A stretch of DNA of 64,000 bases. Origin: Petrolisthes cinctipes. Its lineage: Eukaryota > Arthropoda > Malacostraca > Decapoda > Porcellanidae. The notes below the pieces were generated by a model, which was not told the origin of the DNA, made no database searches, and worked only from the letters and a program-made list of their open reading frames with translations. The stretch's first letter is position 1. Every line of letters begins with the position of its first letter. A program made the position numbers and the translations under genes. Below, piece by piece: positions 53,957-63,830 of the stretch. The stretch covers positions 7,501-71,500 of the forward strand of contig JAWQEG010000513.1 of NCBI GenBank assembly GCA_033782935.1, in the 5' to 3' direction.

Positions 53957-56942
53957 CTGTACCATGATAATATAATGCTGTACCGTGACAATGTAATAAT
54001 GTACCAATATAATACTGTACCGTGACAATGTAATACTGTACCGTGACAATATGATACTGTACCGTGACAAGACAATACTGTACCGTGACAAAATTCACCA
54101 ATACATTGTTGCTTCAGAGGACTACAATCTAATAGACAACTTAGAGAGAGATTCACTTGAAGAATGTCATACTACTGCTTACTTAATTTTGTATAAGTAT
54201 GCCCTGCTTGTTTACCTTTAGGCTACCAGCAAAGTCACAATATGGACTCTCATCTGTCATTCCTGATTCTCCACTCTCCACTTCAGTTTGTACATATACA
54301 CCCATTAGTAATGAGTCCATCTATCATGTACACTTTGGGACAACACACTATTATTACTATCAGAAGAACACTTGTGTGACATTTATTAGCAAGGATCAGG
54401 CAAAACATGTGTGGGTTGAAGGGTATTACATGGTCACTGACCAATGTGAAATAAGGAATGATGATTATCTTACCTTGCCCACCCATCACCATTTAATGTT
54501 TGTGTCCACCCCATCCACTGACTTACAGTCCCTTAACTTTGTGGTCAATATATTCTTGGACAAAATGACTGTTGTTTCAGATAAAGTAAAGTTCCTTAAA
54601 TATTTAAATGACTCAAAGTTTACCTCCAGTCTAAATACCTTGTTACCTGTACACTTGTCTTACCAACTTCCACTGGGTTATCTAATATTCCAGTATATCT
54701 CGCTGTACAGAGAATAGGCTTCAATTAATGCTAATACTACAGAGAACCTATCACCACACTACACCTCATATCTTCGAAGACATGCACCATCCAACGTTGC
54801 CACACTCATCATATCTGGGCATAACCACCTATAGAACATTGACCCCCTTCCCTTAACAACTCACCGGGTGCCATCTTGAATTGTATGCAGTATTTTGGAT
54901 GTGTGAGCATGGCGTGGTAGACTAGCATGGCTTTGTACCAAGGGGCCACCATGTCAACATCCACGCTGAAGTGAGAGTCTCGTTGGGGCTGACTCACGTT
55001 AATCCTTATTATCTCACCATCTGCATCCGTGCTGTTGAGGAAAAGTGGTGATGAGGAATGTGTGTGTGTGTGTTGTTGGGGCTGAATCACGTTTATCTTC
55101 ACTATCTCGCCATCAGCTGTCGAAAAGATGGTGGTGATTTGAGGTGATTTATATGTATACTAGCTGCTCCGCCGCCCTTCGGGCGGCTAGGAGCAGCTAG
55201 CTCCTGCGGAGGGCTGGCGGCCTGCGGCCGCCCTTCCACCGCCCTTCGGGCGGTTTGGAGCAGATCGGGCGGTGGGTGGATAGAAGGAAGGGAAGGAGGG
55301 AAGGAAGGGGGAGAGGGAGGGATGGTTTAGTGGTTAGATAAAATAAATGGATGGATGGATGAATAGTAATAGAGGTGGGTGGGTGAATAATTGGAGGTAT
55401 TAGTCGTTTTTAAATGTTTATTATATCAATCTTTCTCCCTCATTCAATAACTCCATCATTCTAAAAATAGCATAATTAATAATATTTCCTTCTTTTTCTA
55501 TTAATAGCGTCACTAAGCATTTTACTGAAGTGCCTCCTGGTAAACGACATTTTTCACGACTCCGGTTGACGACATCACTTAGAGATTCTTCTCATCGGCG
55601 ACTCGACTGCAGCCCACATAGAGTTGACCGTGGGAGAAGACCTGGTCCTTAAGGTTGAGGCCAACTACTTTCAGGGACTGTCCTTGGCTTTTGTTGATTG
55701 TCATGGCATAGCTTAGACGAATAGGGAATTGGAGACGTTGGAACTGAATTGGACAATCTGAGGGCCTCAGAGGGATTTTTGGAATGAAGACATCTTCGCC
55801 TTTACCTTTGCCAGTCAGGATTGTGGCCTCCACCAGACGTGGCATCATTGTTTTAACTCTTAATCTTGTGCCATTGCAAAGTTTTGGTGGGTTCAGGTTT
55901 CTAAGAAGCATTATCGGACATCCCAACTTCAGTTCCAAATTGTGAGGTGGCATCCCTGGTGGATCTAGACTGTTCAGGAATTCTGCTGGGTAGTTGACCA
56001 CTTGATCATCGTCGGGCACTGTATCAACTGATTTGTACTTCATTGACCTGCCAGGCTGAGCATCCAGAAGTTTTTGGTTGATGTTGTTGACAGCTTCATT
56101 CTTTGGAGCTAGGATAGCTTCCACGTTTCGTTATTTGTGGTTTCGTTGTATGTGAAAATAAATATGGCAATAATGAAAATAAATGTGACAAAAGTAAAAT
56201 AAATCGTGATAATAAATATGGCAATAATGAAAATCAATTTGACCAAAGTGAAATTCTATATGACAATACTGAGAATCGATATGACAATGGAATCAATCAT
56301 AAAAATGCATAAAATTTAATAATAGGTTTAATAATAGGTAAAATAAATCGTGAACGACAATATACTTACTGAGATAACGCATAAACAAATCGAATAATAT
56401 CCGTGCTAAAATATGTTCATGAGCTGTTGATTAAAATAAATATGGGAATAATGAAAATCAATTTGACAAAAGTAAAATAAATCGTGAACGACAATATACT
56501 TAGTGAGAAAACGCATAAACAAATCGAATAATATCCGTGCTGTAGCCTGTAGAGGGGAATGGTTAACTCGTCATATTTACGCTCTAATTTTTAGGGGGGT
56601 TTTAGGGGTAACAACTTTATTACTCATGGCGCTGCAGTACGCAAGCCAGTGGACCTAGGAAACTTTAGTTTACAGATTCTGGTGTGTAAAATCAAGCTCT
56701 ACAAATCTGTAAGAAAAAATTTACCTAAATGAAAGTTTAAAATTGACCGTGTTTTTGCGGAAGGCTGAACAGTGGTATGGTGATTCCGTAGATTTTTTCC
56801 CCTGTATTTTATTATTATTTCGCTAGCACGTTTCGTTATATGTGGTTTCGTTGTATGACCCCCCCTAAACCTGAAGGGGATCAAGACTCACCTACATGCA
56901 AATTTTGAGGACACAAAGTTGGACGGTTTAGGCGTGCATCGC

Positions 56943-56987
<45 letters not shown>

Positions 56988-57246
56988 GACAGAATCTTGG
57001 CTTTATGTATATAGATGTATGGAGGAGGGGGGGGGGGGTGCATATGTGTGTGTTGTGTTGTGTTTTTTTGTACATCCTCCAATAAATATAACCTTGGAGG
57101 AGGTAACTTACATATTACTCCATTCATGAACTAACACCTAACTCGTATGTCGGCACACACACACACACACACACACTCCATTCTAACTTAACCCCATTAC
57201 TTCACACACACACACACACACACTCCATTCTAACCTAACCCCATTA

Positions 57247-57293
<47 letters not shown>

Positions 57294-57361
57294 ATTCTAA
57301 CCTAACCCCATTATTTCACACACACACACACACACCTGCGCCATCATGTACACTATACTTA

Positions 57362-57403
<42 letters not shown>

Positions 57404-57745
57404 CATTCTAACCTAACCCCACTACTTCACACACACACACACACACACACACAGACTCACCATATCATAGGCAGCCTGAGCACCTTAAAGAATGGTCCTG
57501 TTTTATCACTTCCCACATCCCACCAGTCAACGGGCGTGGTGGTGAGGGCGTGGTAGTGGTGTGGATGGGATTGACTCAGGTCCCTGGCTACCTTCACGGC
57601 ATCTGTCACTTGAGATTCGGCCCCTTCACCCTCGTATTGATGGATACAGTGGATCAGCTGTACCTAGGGTCATATGTATGCAAGGAGAGAATCATTGAGA
57701 GAGTAATATTTGGAAATCATTATGCGTGTGAGAATGTAAACATAA

Positions 57746-57811
<66 letters not shown>

Positions 57812-59944
57812 GCGCCATCATGTACACTATACTTATCAGTGCGGTTTTCTACAGATTTATGGAAAATGTGGCAGAGTCGTATAGAACAACTTGTATATAA
57901 TTATTCAGCCCACCAGCTTCTTCCCTATACAAATTCTTTTTATCCTCAGTCATCCCATGGAAATCTTTGTAGAACGAGGGAGAAGGTGAAAGAGAGTGGG
58001 ACAGCCAGCACGAAGAACATAGAATGAAAGGAGGGACAGAGAGAAAGTGATAAAGAGGTGAGACAGCAATTACGAGGGAAATAACAAAGTGAAGGAGGGA
58101 CAGGGAGAAGGTGATAGAAAGGTGGGACAGCAAGCACAGAGGAAATTGAAGGGAAGAAGGGACAGGGAGAAGGTGATTGAGAGGTGAGACAGCAAGCACG
58201 AAGGAAATACCAGAAGAGGAGGGAGAGTTGAAGAGTTGAAAGGGAGAGTGAAGGTAATAGAGGGAGGGACAGCAAGCACGAAGGAAATAAAAAGGAAAGG
58301 AGGGACTAGGAGAAAGTAATAGAGAAGTGGCACATCAAACACGAAGGAAATAGAAGAAAAGGAAGGACAAGGAGAAGTGAAAGAGAAGTGGGACATCAAG
58401 CACAAAGGAAATAAAAGGAAATGAGTGCCAGGGAGAAGAATTAAAATAGAGTTACGTTTAAAGGATCAACATAAGTCGTAATAGTAAGGTAGACAAATGA
58501 GTTGAGTCACCTTTGCAATCTTCTCTCCCACTTCCTCATATTTCACCTCACTCAGCAATCCTCCCTCCCACTCTTCCTCCACTCACCCTCCCTTGCTTTC
58601 TCTGCATCATCCCTTCCTCTCTCTCCACCTTCCCTTGCCCTCTCTCCCCTCTCGTGTACCATATAAACTTGGGTAGCCTTCAGTGAATACTCTCTCGTGA
58701 TCAAATTGGAAGACTAGTTATTTCACCCTTACTATATATGTCAGAAAACAGGCTATCTCAGTATAAGAGTAAGAGATCAATTTTATAATATACTTTTGAG
58801 GAATCAGTAGCCCTTCAAATTGACCACATGAGTATCCTTTTGAGGGATGAAACTCTCGATAGTAGATTGGTGGGTTACTGAATTCTCCAAACTAAGTCAC
58901 GAAACAGATCTCCTATTAGTAACACTGTCGTAATATATTTCCTGGCAAAGCTTGGATTAACCCTGTGATGTAGTCAGAATATTATTGGAGGTGAGCGAGT
59001 CCTTCAAACATTGTCACGAAACACCGCTTATATTGAAGGAACTTGTTTCATGGCATAGTATAGAGGAATCAGAAGCCACCAAATCTCACACACGATCACA
59101 GGGTCTTTTAATAAGGGCCCTGTGATCATGTATGGGAATAATTGTTGGCTTTTGATTCCCCCTGACTATGCCACTAAACTGGCTCCTTCTATATAGATGG
59201 TGTTTCGTGGCAATATAATTATGAAGGAATCACTTACCTCCAATATTCTGACTCTATCACAGGGTCCCTACACTTATTTACTTACTCACCCCTGGCTTGT
59301 ATATATAGTAGGGAAGGTCAGCGTGTAATTGCAGAGGACCGCTGAGATAGGCAACGTTACTGGGGTCTGGCTTGGCAACCACTGAGAACTCCTCCCTGTA
59401 TAGATTAATACACACATATATACCCTGTTATTATTACTACTTATGAACACACATATCCTGTTATTATTACTACTTATAAACACACATATATATCCTGTTA
59501 TTATTACTACTTATAAACACATCTACCGTATTATTACTACTTGCTACTACTGGTTACTGCTTTGTACTATTCCTCTTTGCAAAGATTAACACACATACCC
59601 TGTTATTACATCCAGGCATTTATCTCCACGCTGGGAAATTTTACAGGGAAGGGGTTATATATTTGTCTGTGTATGGTTGGTATGCAGGAATATCCGTCTG
59701 AGTGACAACATACAAACCCTCCTGAATGACTTACCCATAGTGTGTTTTCTTGACGAAGGCGACTCTCTCCGTTAGTCTCCTCACCTGCCCCTCCTCAGCT
59801 GGTGCCTCTCTGATCACCACAAACCCGTACTCCTCTAGGGTCTCCAGCCACGTCAGGAGGGCCGCGTCACTCGTCATGAGGTCAGGGAAGTAGGCGTGGG
59901 GTACGTCCTTCAGTAGGCAGGAGTCCCAGTACTTCCTCTCCATC
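53742..59944 (-). CDS. BBOX1: Gamma-butyrobetaine dioxygenase-like gene, last five exons
   Basis: Fe(II)/2-oxoglutarate dioxygenase related to BBOX1, which makes L-carnitine from gamma-butyrobetaine. Exons (minus): 59735-59944, 59290-59395, 57461-57663, 54865-55031, 53742-53956; phases fit throughout (entry +1, then 2, 0, 2, 1). They encode about 299 residues; vertebrate BBOX1 is about 387, so the N-terminal zinc-binding exons lie upstream, not recognised here. Features: ERKYWDS, LEEYGFVVI, THYG, SNVAYLSGPLQLHADLPYY (H-x-D iron ligands), GVQLIHCIHQ, TTPVDWWDVG, RINVSQPQRDS, KMAPG, LDNLRMVHGRTAYG (distal iron His and neighbouring Arg), RHVEGCYIDWDEVRSR. A Gln/Ser-rich insert of about 20 residues follows HGRTAYG. 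TMLHE is the alternative; NVAY..LH.DLPYY and the lengths favour BBOX1. Confidence 0.85.
54199..54720 (+). CDS. Unrecognised 172-codon open frame
   Basis: Lies opposite the last BBOX1-like intron. Contains HFGTTHYYYYQKNTCVTFIS, YYMVTDQCEIRNDDYL and NFVVNIFLDKMTVVSDKVKF; composition is mixed rather than repeat-like. The first third is within the segment duplicated in copy B (inverted, 22801-22990). No family recognised, and it could be a relic of a mobile element or chance. Weak support. Confidence 0.25.
54865..55031 (-). CDS. BBOX1: BBOX1-like exon with RINVSQPQRDS..KMAPG
   Basis: 167 nt, acceptor CTCAACAG, donor GTGAGT. Encodes GEIIRINVSQPQRDSHFS, VAPWYKAMLVYHAM and IQFKMAPG. Confidence 0.85.
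55080..55122 (-). pseudogene. Decayed duplicate of the start of BBOX1-like exon 54865-55031
   Basis: On the minus strand GATGGCGAGATAGTGAAGAT and AACGTGATTCAGCCCCAAC mirror GATGGTGAGATAATAAGGAT and AACGTGAGTCAGCCCCAAC of the real exon 85 bp away. It is preceded by TTTTCGACAG, but using that acceptor would bring TGA into frame. Confidence 0.65.
55579..56124 (-). pseudogene. Helitron Pif1-like helicase, C-terminal fragment
   Basis: 181 residues containing ILAPKNEAVNNINQ, LELKLGCPIMLLRNL.PPKLCNGTRL, FPIRLSYAMTINKSQGQSL and GQLYVGCSRV, the late motifs of Pif1-type helicases found in Helitrons. The rest of the protein is deleted or replaced. Confidence 0.88.
56122..56857. repeat. Insertion flanked by 31-bp direct repeats inside the Helitron
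   Basis: CACGTTTCGTTATTTGTGG..TTCGTTGTATG at the left recurs at 56826-56857. Between them a segment ending GAATAATATCCGTGCT occurs twice (about 56330-56412 and 56455-56545). No coding seen; kind of element unknown. Confidence 0.55.
57150..57460. repeat. (CA)n higher-order repeat with CCATTCTAACCTAACCCCAT spacer
   Basis: Five CA runs alternate with the spacer, abutting the BBOX1-like exon donor at 57461. Confidence 0.88.
57461..57663 (-). CDS. BBOX1: BBOX1-like exon with VQLIHCIHQ..PVDWWDVG
   Basis: 203 nt. Acceptor CCCTAG gives VQLIHC, matching the family; a second AG three codons later is less likely. Donor GTGAGT beside a CA repeat. Confidence 0.8.
57751..57809. repeat. (CA)n microsatellite
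   Basis: About 29 CA units followed by CTGCGCCATCATGTACACTA, a phrase also at 57336-57356. Confidence 0.95.
57950..58430. repeat. Minisatellite, inverse of the 13.05-kb array
   Basis: Six or seven units with GACAGCAAGCACGAAGGAAAT and AAAGGAGGGACAGGGAGAAG. Open frames are artefacts. Confidence 0.8.
58692..58845. mobile_element. MITE family MB copy
   Basis: Facing arms around TATGTCAGAAAACAGG and TACTTTTGAGGAATCAGTAG; ends GAGTATCCTTTTGAGG. 58846-58950 is a second MB fragment. Confidence 0.6.
58955..59110. mobile_element. MITE family MA copy
   Basis: AACCCTGTGATGTAGTCAGA to ATCACAGGGTCTTTTAAT. Confidence 0.75.
59113..59272. mobile_element. MITE family MA copy, opposite orientation
   Basis: TAAGGGCCCTGTGATCATG to CTATCACAGGGTCCC. 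With 58955-59110 it forms a head-to-head pair like that at 1495-1850. Confidence 0.8.
59290..59395 (-). CDS. BBOX1: BBOX1-like exon with H-x-D iron ligands
   Basis: 106 nt encoding EEFSVVAKPDPSNVAYLSG then LHADLPYYIYKPG. Acceptor CTATACAG, donor GTGAGT. Confidence 0.88.
59405..59540. repeat. 33-bp minisatellite (CCTGTTATTATTACTACTTA)
   Basis: Four units in the intron between the first two BBOX1-like exons seen here. Confidence 0.8.
59735..59944 (-). CDS. BBOX1: BBOX1-like exon with ERKYWDS..THYG
   Basis: 210 nt, acceptor TTGTATTGTACAG, donor GTAAGT after codons for HY plus GG. Start of the catalytic domain. Confidence 0.85.
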
Positions 59945-60057
59945 CTGTACAATACAACCTCAGTTTAAGCCTATATTTGTCATCCTGCCAACCTGTTTAT
60001 CTATTATTTTATCTCTATATTATTTATATATTTGTCAAAAGTCAAGTAGTGGGTGTA

Positions 60058-60275
60058 CTCGTATAGCAGGTCCTTTTATAGGCAGGCGTCTCAGTACTTC
60101 CTCTCCAACCTGTACATTACAACTAGTATATATTAGTCACCCAACCTGTTCATCTGTTATTTTATCTGTGTATTCAATTATCTATCTTTAAGGCAAATAG
60201 TGGACATGGGGTAGTAGGTCCTTCTATAGGCAGGCGTCCCAGTACTTCCTCTCCAACCTGTACATTACAACCAAT
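60058..60275 (-). pseudogene. Two tandem duplicates of a BBOX1-like exon start and acceptor
   Basis: Minus-strand copies of ACAG followed by GGAGAGGAAGTACTGGGAC and GCCTGCCTATA lie at about 60065-60125 and 60210-60270, upstream of the real exon start at 59944. Each reads LERKYWDAC or similar and then hits a stop. Confidence 0.7.
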
Positions 60276-60302
60276 ATAATTATGGGGTTACTATACTTCC
60301 GG

Positions 60303-61236
60303 TACAGTTGGTTCCACTTCCGCGCTGCCAAAGTTGAGCTACCCTGTAGTTTGATTCCCGAACTACTTGTGATCATGATACGAACAACTCACAACCGAAT
60401 GAGATTAAAAGAGTAGTTGGGATAGGGAGAGTGACTCAGCTGAATACATTGTGGATGCATAAAATTATTTCGATTTTTCAAACACTGTTATCTTGGTCAC
60501 TGATGGTTGGTACACTAACCCTGCCGACCCTGCTGACCCTGGCGTGTGAATGCCTGGCCTAGATATTAATCTCGGAGGACTTTTATCAGAACCAAAATAA
60601 CCTCTCCACACACACACCCTGACACACACACACACACACACACCTTGACACACACGTATACTTCTCCACATACACCCTGTCACCCACACACACACACCTT
60701 GACACGCACGTATACTTCTCCACATACACCCACACCCACACACACCTTGACACACACGTACACTTCTCCACATGCACACACACACACACTTTATTATTTT
60801 ATAAATATATCTCCTTAATGACCATTACGTAGTCGATAGACGTTAAGCCCAAATAAAACACACACACACACACACACACACTTTGATCTGATTAAAAAGT
60901 AGTGCTGCCATATTGCTTGACTTGAAATTGTACACAATATCACATCATATCTTTTCACGTCCTACTTTCGTAATGTTGGATTGATCATTGTCGGGAAAAC
61001 GCAGATTGATGGTGAAGATAGTGAGGAGGGAATGTGAGGAGGGAATCTCTCCAACAATACTACTCCATCACCGTTGAAACTTTTCCCCTCCAACCCAACT
61101 AACTACTCTTTCCATCTCATTCGGTAGTGATTGGTTCACATCATCATCATCATCACACTTGGTTCAGGATTCAAATTTCTGGGTGGCTCAACCTTAGTAA
61201 CGCTGAGTGGTAAACGCGGAAGTGGAGGTAACTGTA
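60303..61236. mobile_element. TIR element inserted at GTAC of an MC MITE
   Basis: Left end AGTTGGTTCCACTTCCGCGC and right end CGCGGAAGTGGAGGTAACT are inverted, as are GTTGAGCTACCC and GGGTGGCTCAACC further in. It splits MC sequence TATACTTCCGGTAC / TACATTAGAGCAGC. The interior holds a CA-rich minisatellite (60600-60790) and no transposase. Confidence 0.65.
60600..60790. repeat. About 45-bp CA-rich minisatellite
   Basis: Four units with ACACGTATACTTCTCCACAT and CACACACACCTTGACAC. Cys/Val open frames on the minus strand are artefacts. Confidence 0.88.
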
Positions 61237-61336
61237 CTACATTAGAGCAGCATCTTGAGTCGTCCAAAGCATTTCACCAACATGTATAAGCAGTATATAC
61301 AAGCAGTTTGATTTAAAGGATAGTATACTTTTGGTA

Positions 61337-62421
61337 CTGTACAGTCTCCTCCACTGCCGCGTTCATCACTCCAGCGTTGTCAATGTGTGTAACCAACAAG
61401 GTGTGAACCTCCAGTGTCGTCGACTCTAGTATCCGAAACACATATCAGTATGAGTCAGTGGGAGGTTGATTGAGGTGTGGTGGAGGCTTGGGTGTGTTGT
61501 GGTGTTCTATGGACGCAGGGTAGGGCTGGGTCTCTAAGCAGTAATACAGTCGTCTCGGACAGGTGCTATTTTTATGAATGTTCAGTCGGTTAAAGAGAAT
61601 TTATAGTAGCATATCGTGGAGTTATTTTTTTCATGTCCTACATCATTACGTTAATGATAGTTACTGCACGTAAGAATAATAATTCAAGTGTGGAATTTCA
61701 GCACGTCACGTTGTTGCTATAATATTCCACACCACCATTAAGGCCTCACAAGTATAGATAGACTCGTCCCTCCAAGTTAGTCTCCTCCCTCCAAGATAGT
61801 TATTGCAATGTGGTAGTTATTATGTGACGATGACACAGATTTGTCAATAACAACAATGTTCAACATTTGATGATCATTATAACCAGTTGTAGTGGTGTAG
61901 TGATCAACAGTGGTCATTATAAGTTGTTTTTTGACAATTCTAACCAAGATATATCACTATATATATTTCATTACATAATGAACCTTTCATAGCCTTTATT
62001 GTTCTAATTACTCTGTGATCGTAGAGGGATCAGTTGAGGATGGAAACATAAATCATATCATTGAGGTGTTGGATGCTTCCTATATGTCGGAGTTGATGAA
62101 TACAGTTGAGCTTCAAGGTGTTGGTTGATTCACGGCATACATAAATTAATATTCTAATATTTCACGTTGATACAGATTATCTTGCACCTTATATACAGCA
62201 TGTTCCTGAATTCCACCGACAAACTTGAGGAATATATCCTCCATCAAAAAACAAACCCACAATATTCTATAGTGAAATGTGAAATTATTATTTTTTTGGA
62301 AACGTGTGGTAGCCCAAGTCAGTACACTTTGCTGCCAACCGAATACTGGTGCCCCAACACCTGTAGTTCGGTGTTCGGCTGGCAGCAAAGTGTACTGACT
62401 TGAGCTACCACACGTTTGCAA

Positions 62422-62454
<33 letters not shown>

Positions 62455-63258
62455 TTTTCGATGGAGGATATATTCCTAAAGTTTGTCGGTGGAATTCAGG
62501 AACATGCTGTATAAGTGATTTCCATACCAGATTTAAACAAGACGACTTATTTAATTAATTCAATCGAGTTTAGGTCATGACCTGGCTTAGCGAGTACCAC
62601 AACTGTGCAGACCAATTAATGTGTGGAGAAAGAGAGAGAGAGAAAGAGATGACCTCCAAAGCATTCGTGATTTTAACTGTGAATGTGTTGATTTTGTTGG
62701 TATCCGCCCTCAATCCGTGTATAACCGCTTAGTAATGTCAAAGCTGATGTTCAATATGTAATGATAATAGAATATTATTACCTCGGTCGGAGCAGTCAAA
62801 ATTCGTCGTAAAATATCAACAATCATGACACAACTACCAATGTTCACAATGCTCGTAAAATTATGGAATTTCTTATAATTGAGAGAAAATACAGCCATCG
62901 TCATAATGACTAACTTGGAGGGACTAACCTATGGAATTTTATAACAATAACAAACAATAACAAAGGACTTTCCTAATCATCACAATGTTGTGGTGTACAA
63001 ATGTCATATTTGTTATGTAACATAATTATTTATATAATACTGCATTACTGGTTACAGTCCCCGCTCTGGTTTGCTTCCGTACAACACTACACCACTCCCA
63101 TGCCTACACCCTCCATTACCCTCCCCCCACCCCCCCCCCCACTAGTACTGACTTGTGTTTCAGATATACGAGTCGAAACTGGAGGTTCACACCTTGTGGG
63201 ATACACACACTGACAACGCTGGAGTAATGAACGTGGCAGTGGAGGAGACTGTACAGTA
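61337..63258. mobile_element. 1.9-kb TIR element inserted at GTAC of an MC MITE
   Basis: The left 85-90 bp (TGTACAGTCTCCTCCACTGC...) are the inverse of the right end (...GCAGTGGAGGAGACTGTACA), and GTAC is present outside both ends. MC sequence continues on either side (GATAGTATACTTTTGGTAC / GTACATCAGAGTGTCTTG). No transposase recognised inside; non-autonomous. Confidence 0.8.
62199..62513. repeat. 315-bp near-perfect palindrome inside the TIR element
   Basis: The left arm begins ACAGCATGTTCCTGAATTCC and the right arm ends GGAATTCAGGAACATGCTGT. Arms also contain AGTCAGTACACTTTGCTGCC and its complement around a loop near 62345-62375. A long AAT microsatellite in the right arm (62421-62452) breaks symmetry. 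Confidence 0.85.
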
Positions 63259-63375
63259 CATCAGAGTGTCTTGATTCCTTCAAATGTTTGCCATGGAACA
63301 GGACCAGATTAACAAAAATAATGGTGGCCTGTTGCTTGGAATAGTTTGTAAGAATCAGTTACTCCAGTCAGTCAG
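63256..63375. mobile_element. Right part of the interrupted MC MITE
   Basis: GTACATCAGAGTGTCTTGATTCC through GGAACAGGACCAGATTAAC to TTGGAATAGTTTGTAAGAAT. Confidence 0.75.
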
Positions 63376-63483
63376 GTAACCTATTTATCTGTTTATCTGT
63401 GTGTCTGTTTATCTATATATTAATTTATCTCTCTGAATGTCTATCTGTGTGTGTATATGGTACTTATCTTTATATGGTACTAT

Positions 63484-63612
63484 ATGGTCGTATGCAAGAA
63501 TATCGGTGGTGTTTACGATGGTGTGGTACCAGACCAGTACGATGACTCCATAGACAGCACTATAGAGTCATCGTACCGGTACTATCGTCAACACCACAAG
63601 ATAATATTCTTG
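63484..63612. mobile_element. MITE family MG copy
   Basis: ATGCAAGAATATCGGTGGTG and its complement CACCACAAGATAATATTCTTG surround GTACGATGACTCCATAGAC. Confidence 0.75.
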
Positions 63613-63624
63613 ACTATGTCCATA

Positions 63625-63830
63625 TAAATCAAAGAGACAGTCAATCAATCAGTCAACCAATCTATCAATCAGTCAACCAATCAGTCATCCAGTCTATCAA
63701 TCAGTCAACCAATCAATCAGTCAAGCAATCTATCAATCAGTCAACCAATCTATCAATCAGTCAACCTATCTATCAATCAGTCAACCAATCTATCAATCAG
63801 TCAACCTATCTATCAATCTGTCAGTCAGTC
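63625..63830. repeat. About 20-24-bp minisatellite (TCTATCAATCAGTCAACCAA)
   Basis: Nine or ten units. Its last unit leads into the 95-bp segment shared with 33404-33497. Confidence 0.9.

Larger units (their letters stand above)
33497..54390. repeat. Segmental duplication copy C (direct)
   Basis: 33497-39992 and 47446-48445 repeat copy A. 48445-54390 matches copy B inverted. The DIRS element at 39.99-47.44 kb and the G/C-rich minisatellite at 49.31-49.57 kb are specific to C. Confidence 0.9.
55160..57015 (-). mobile_element. Helitron remnant in a BBOX1-like intron
   Basis: On the minus strand the element begins TCTATATACATAAAGCC (from 57015) after a host A. It ends with the hairpin CCGCCCGAAGGGCGG, eight bases, then CTAG (at 55160) before a host T: exact Helitron rules (TC...CTRR, A/T target). 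A second hairpin of the same type is at about 55240-55254. Inside, 55579-56124 encodes the C-terminal part of a Helitron helicase. Rep domain absent. A CA microsatellite lies just inside the 5' end. Confidence 0.88.

Noticed and set aside
62146..62421. 91-codon minus-strand frame
   Set aside because: It falls on one arm of a 315-bp palindrome and has no recognisable protein feature.
62710..62904. Possible first exon of the BBOX1-like gene (MAVFSLNYKKFHNF...)
   Set aside because: It is open to a plausible GTAATA donor but lies inside the 1.9-kb TIR element and lacks the zinc-binding N-terminal motifs of the family.
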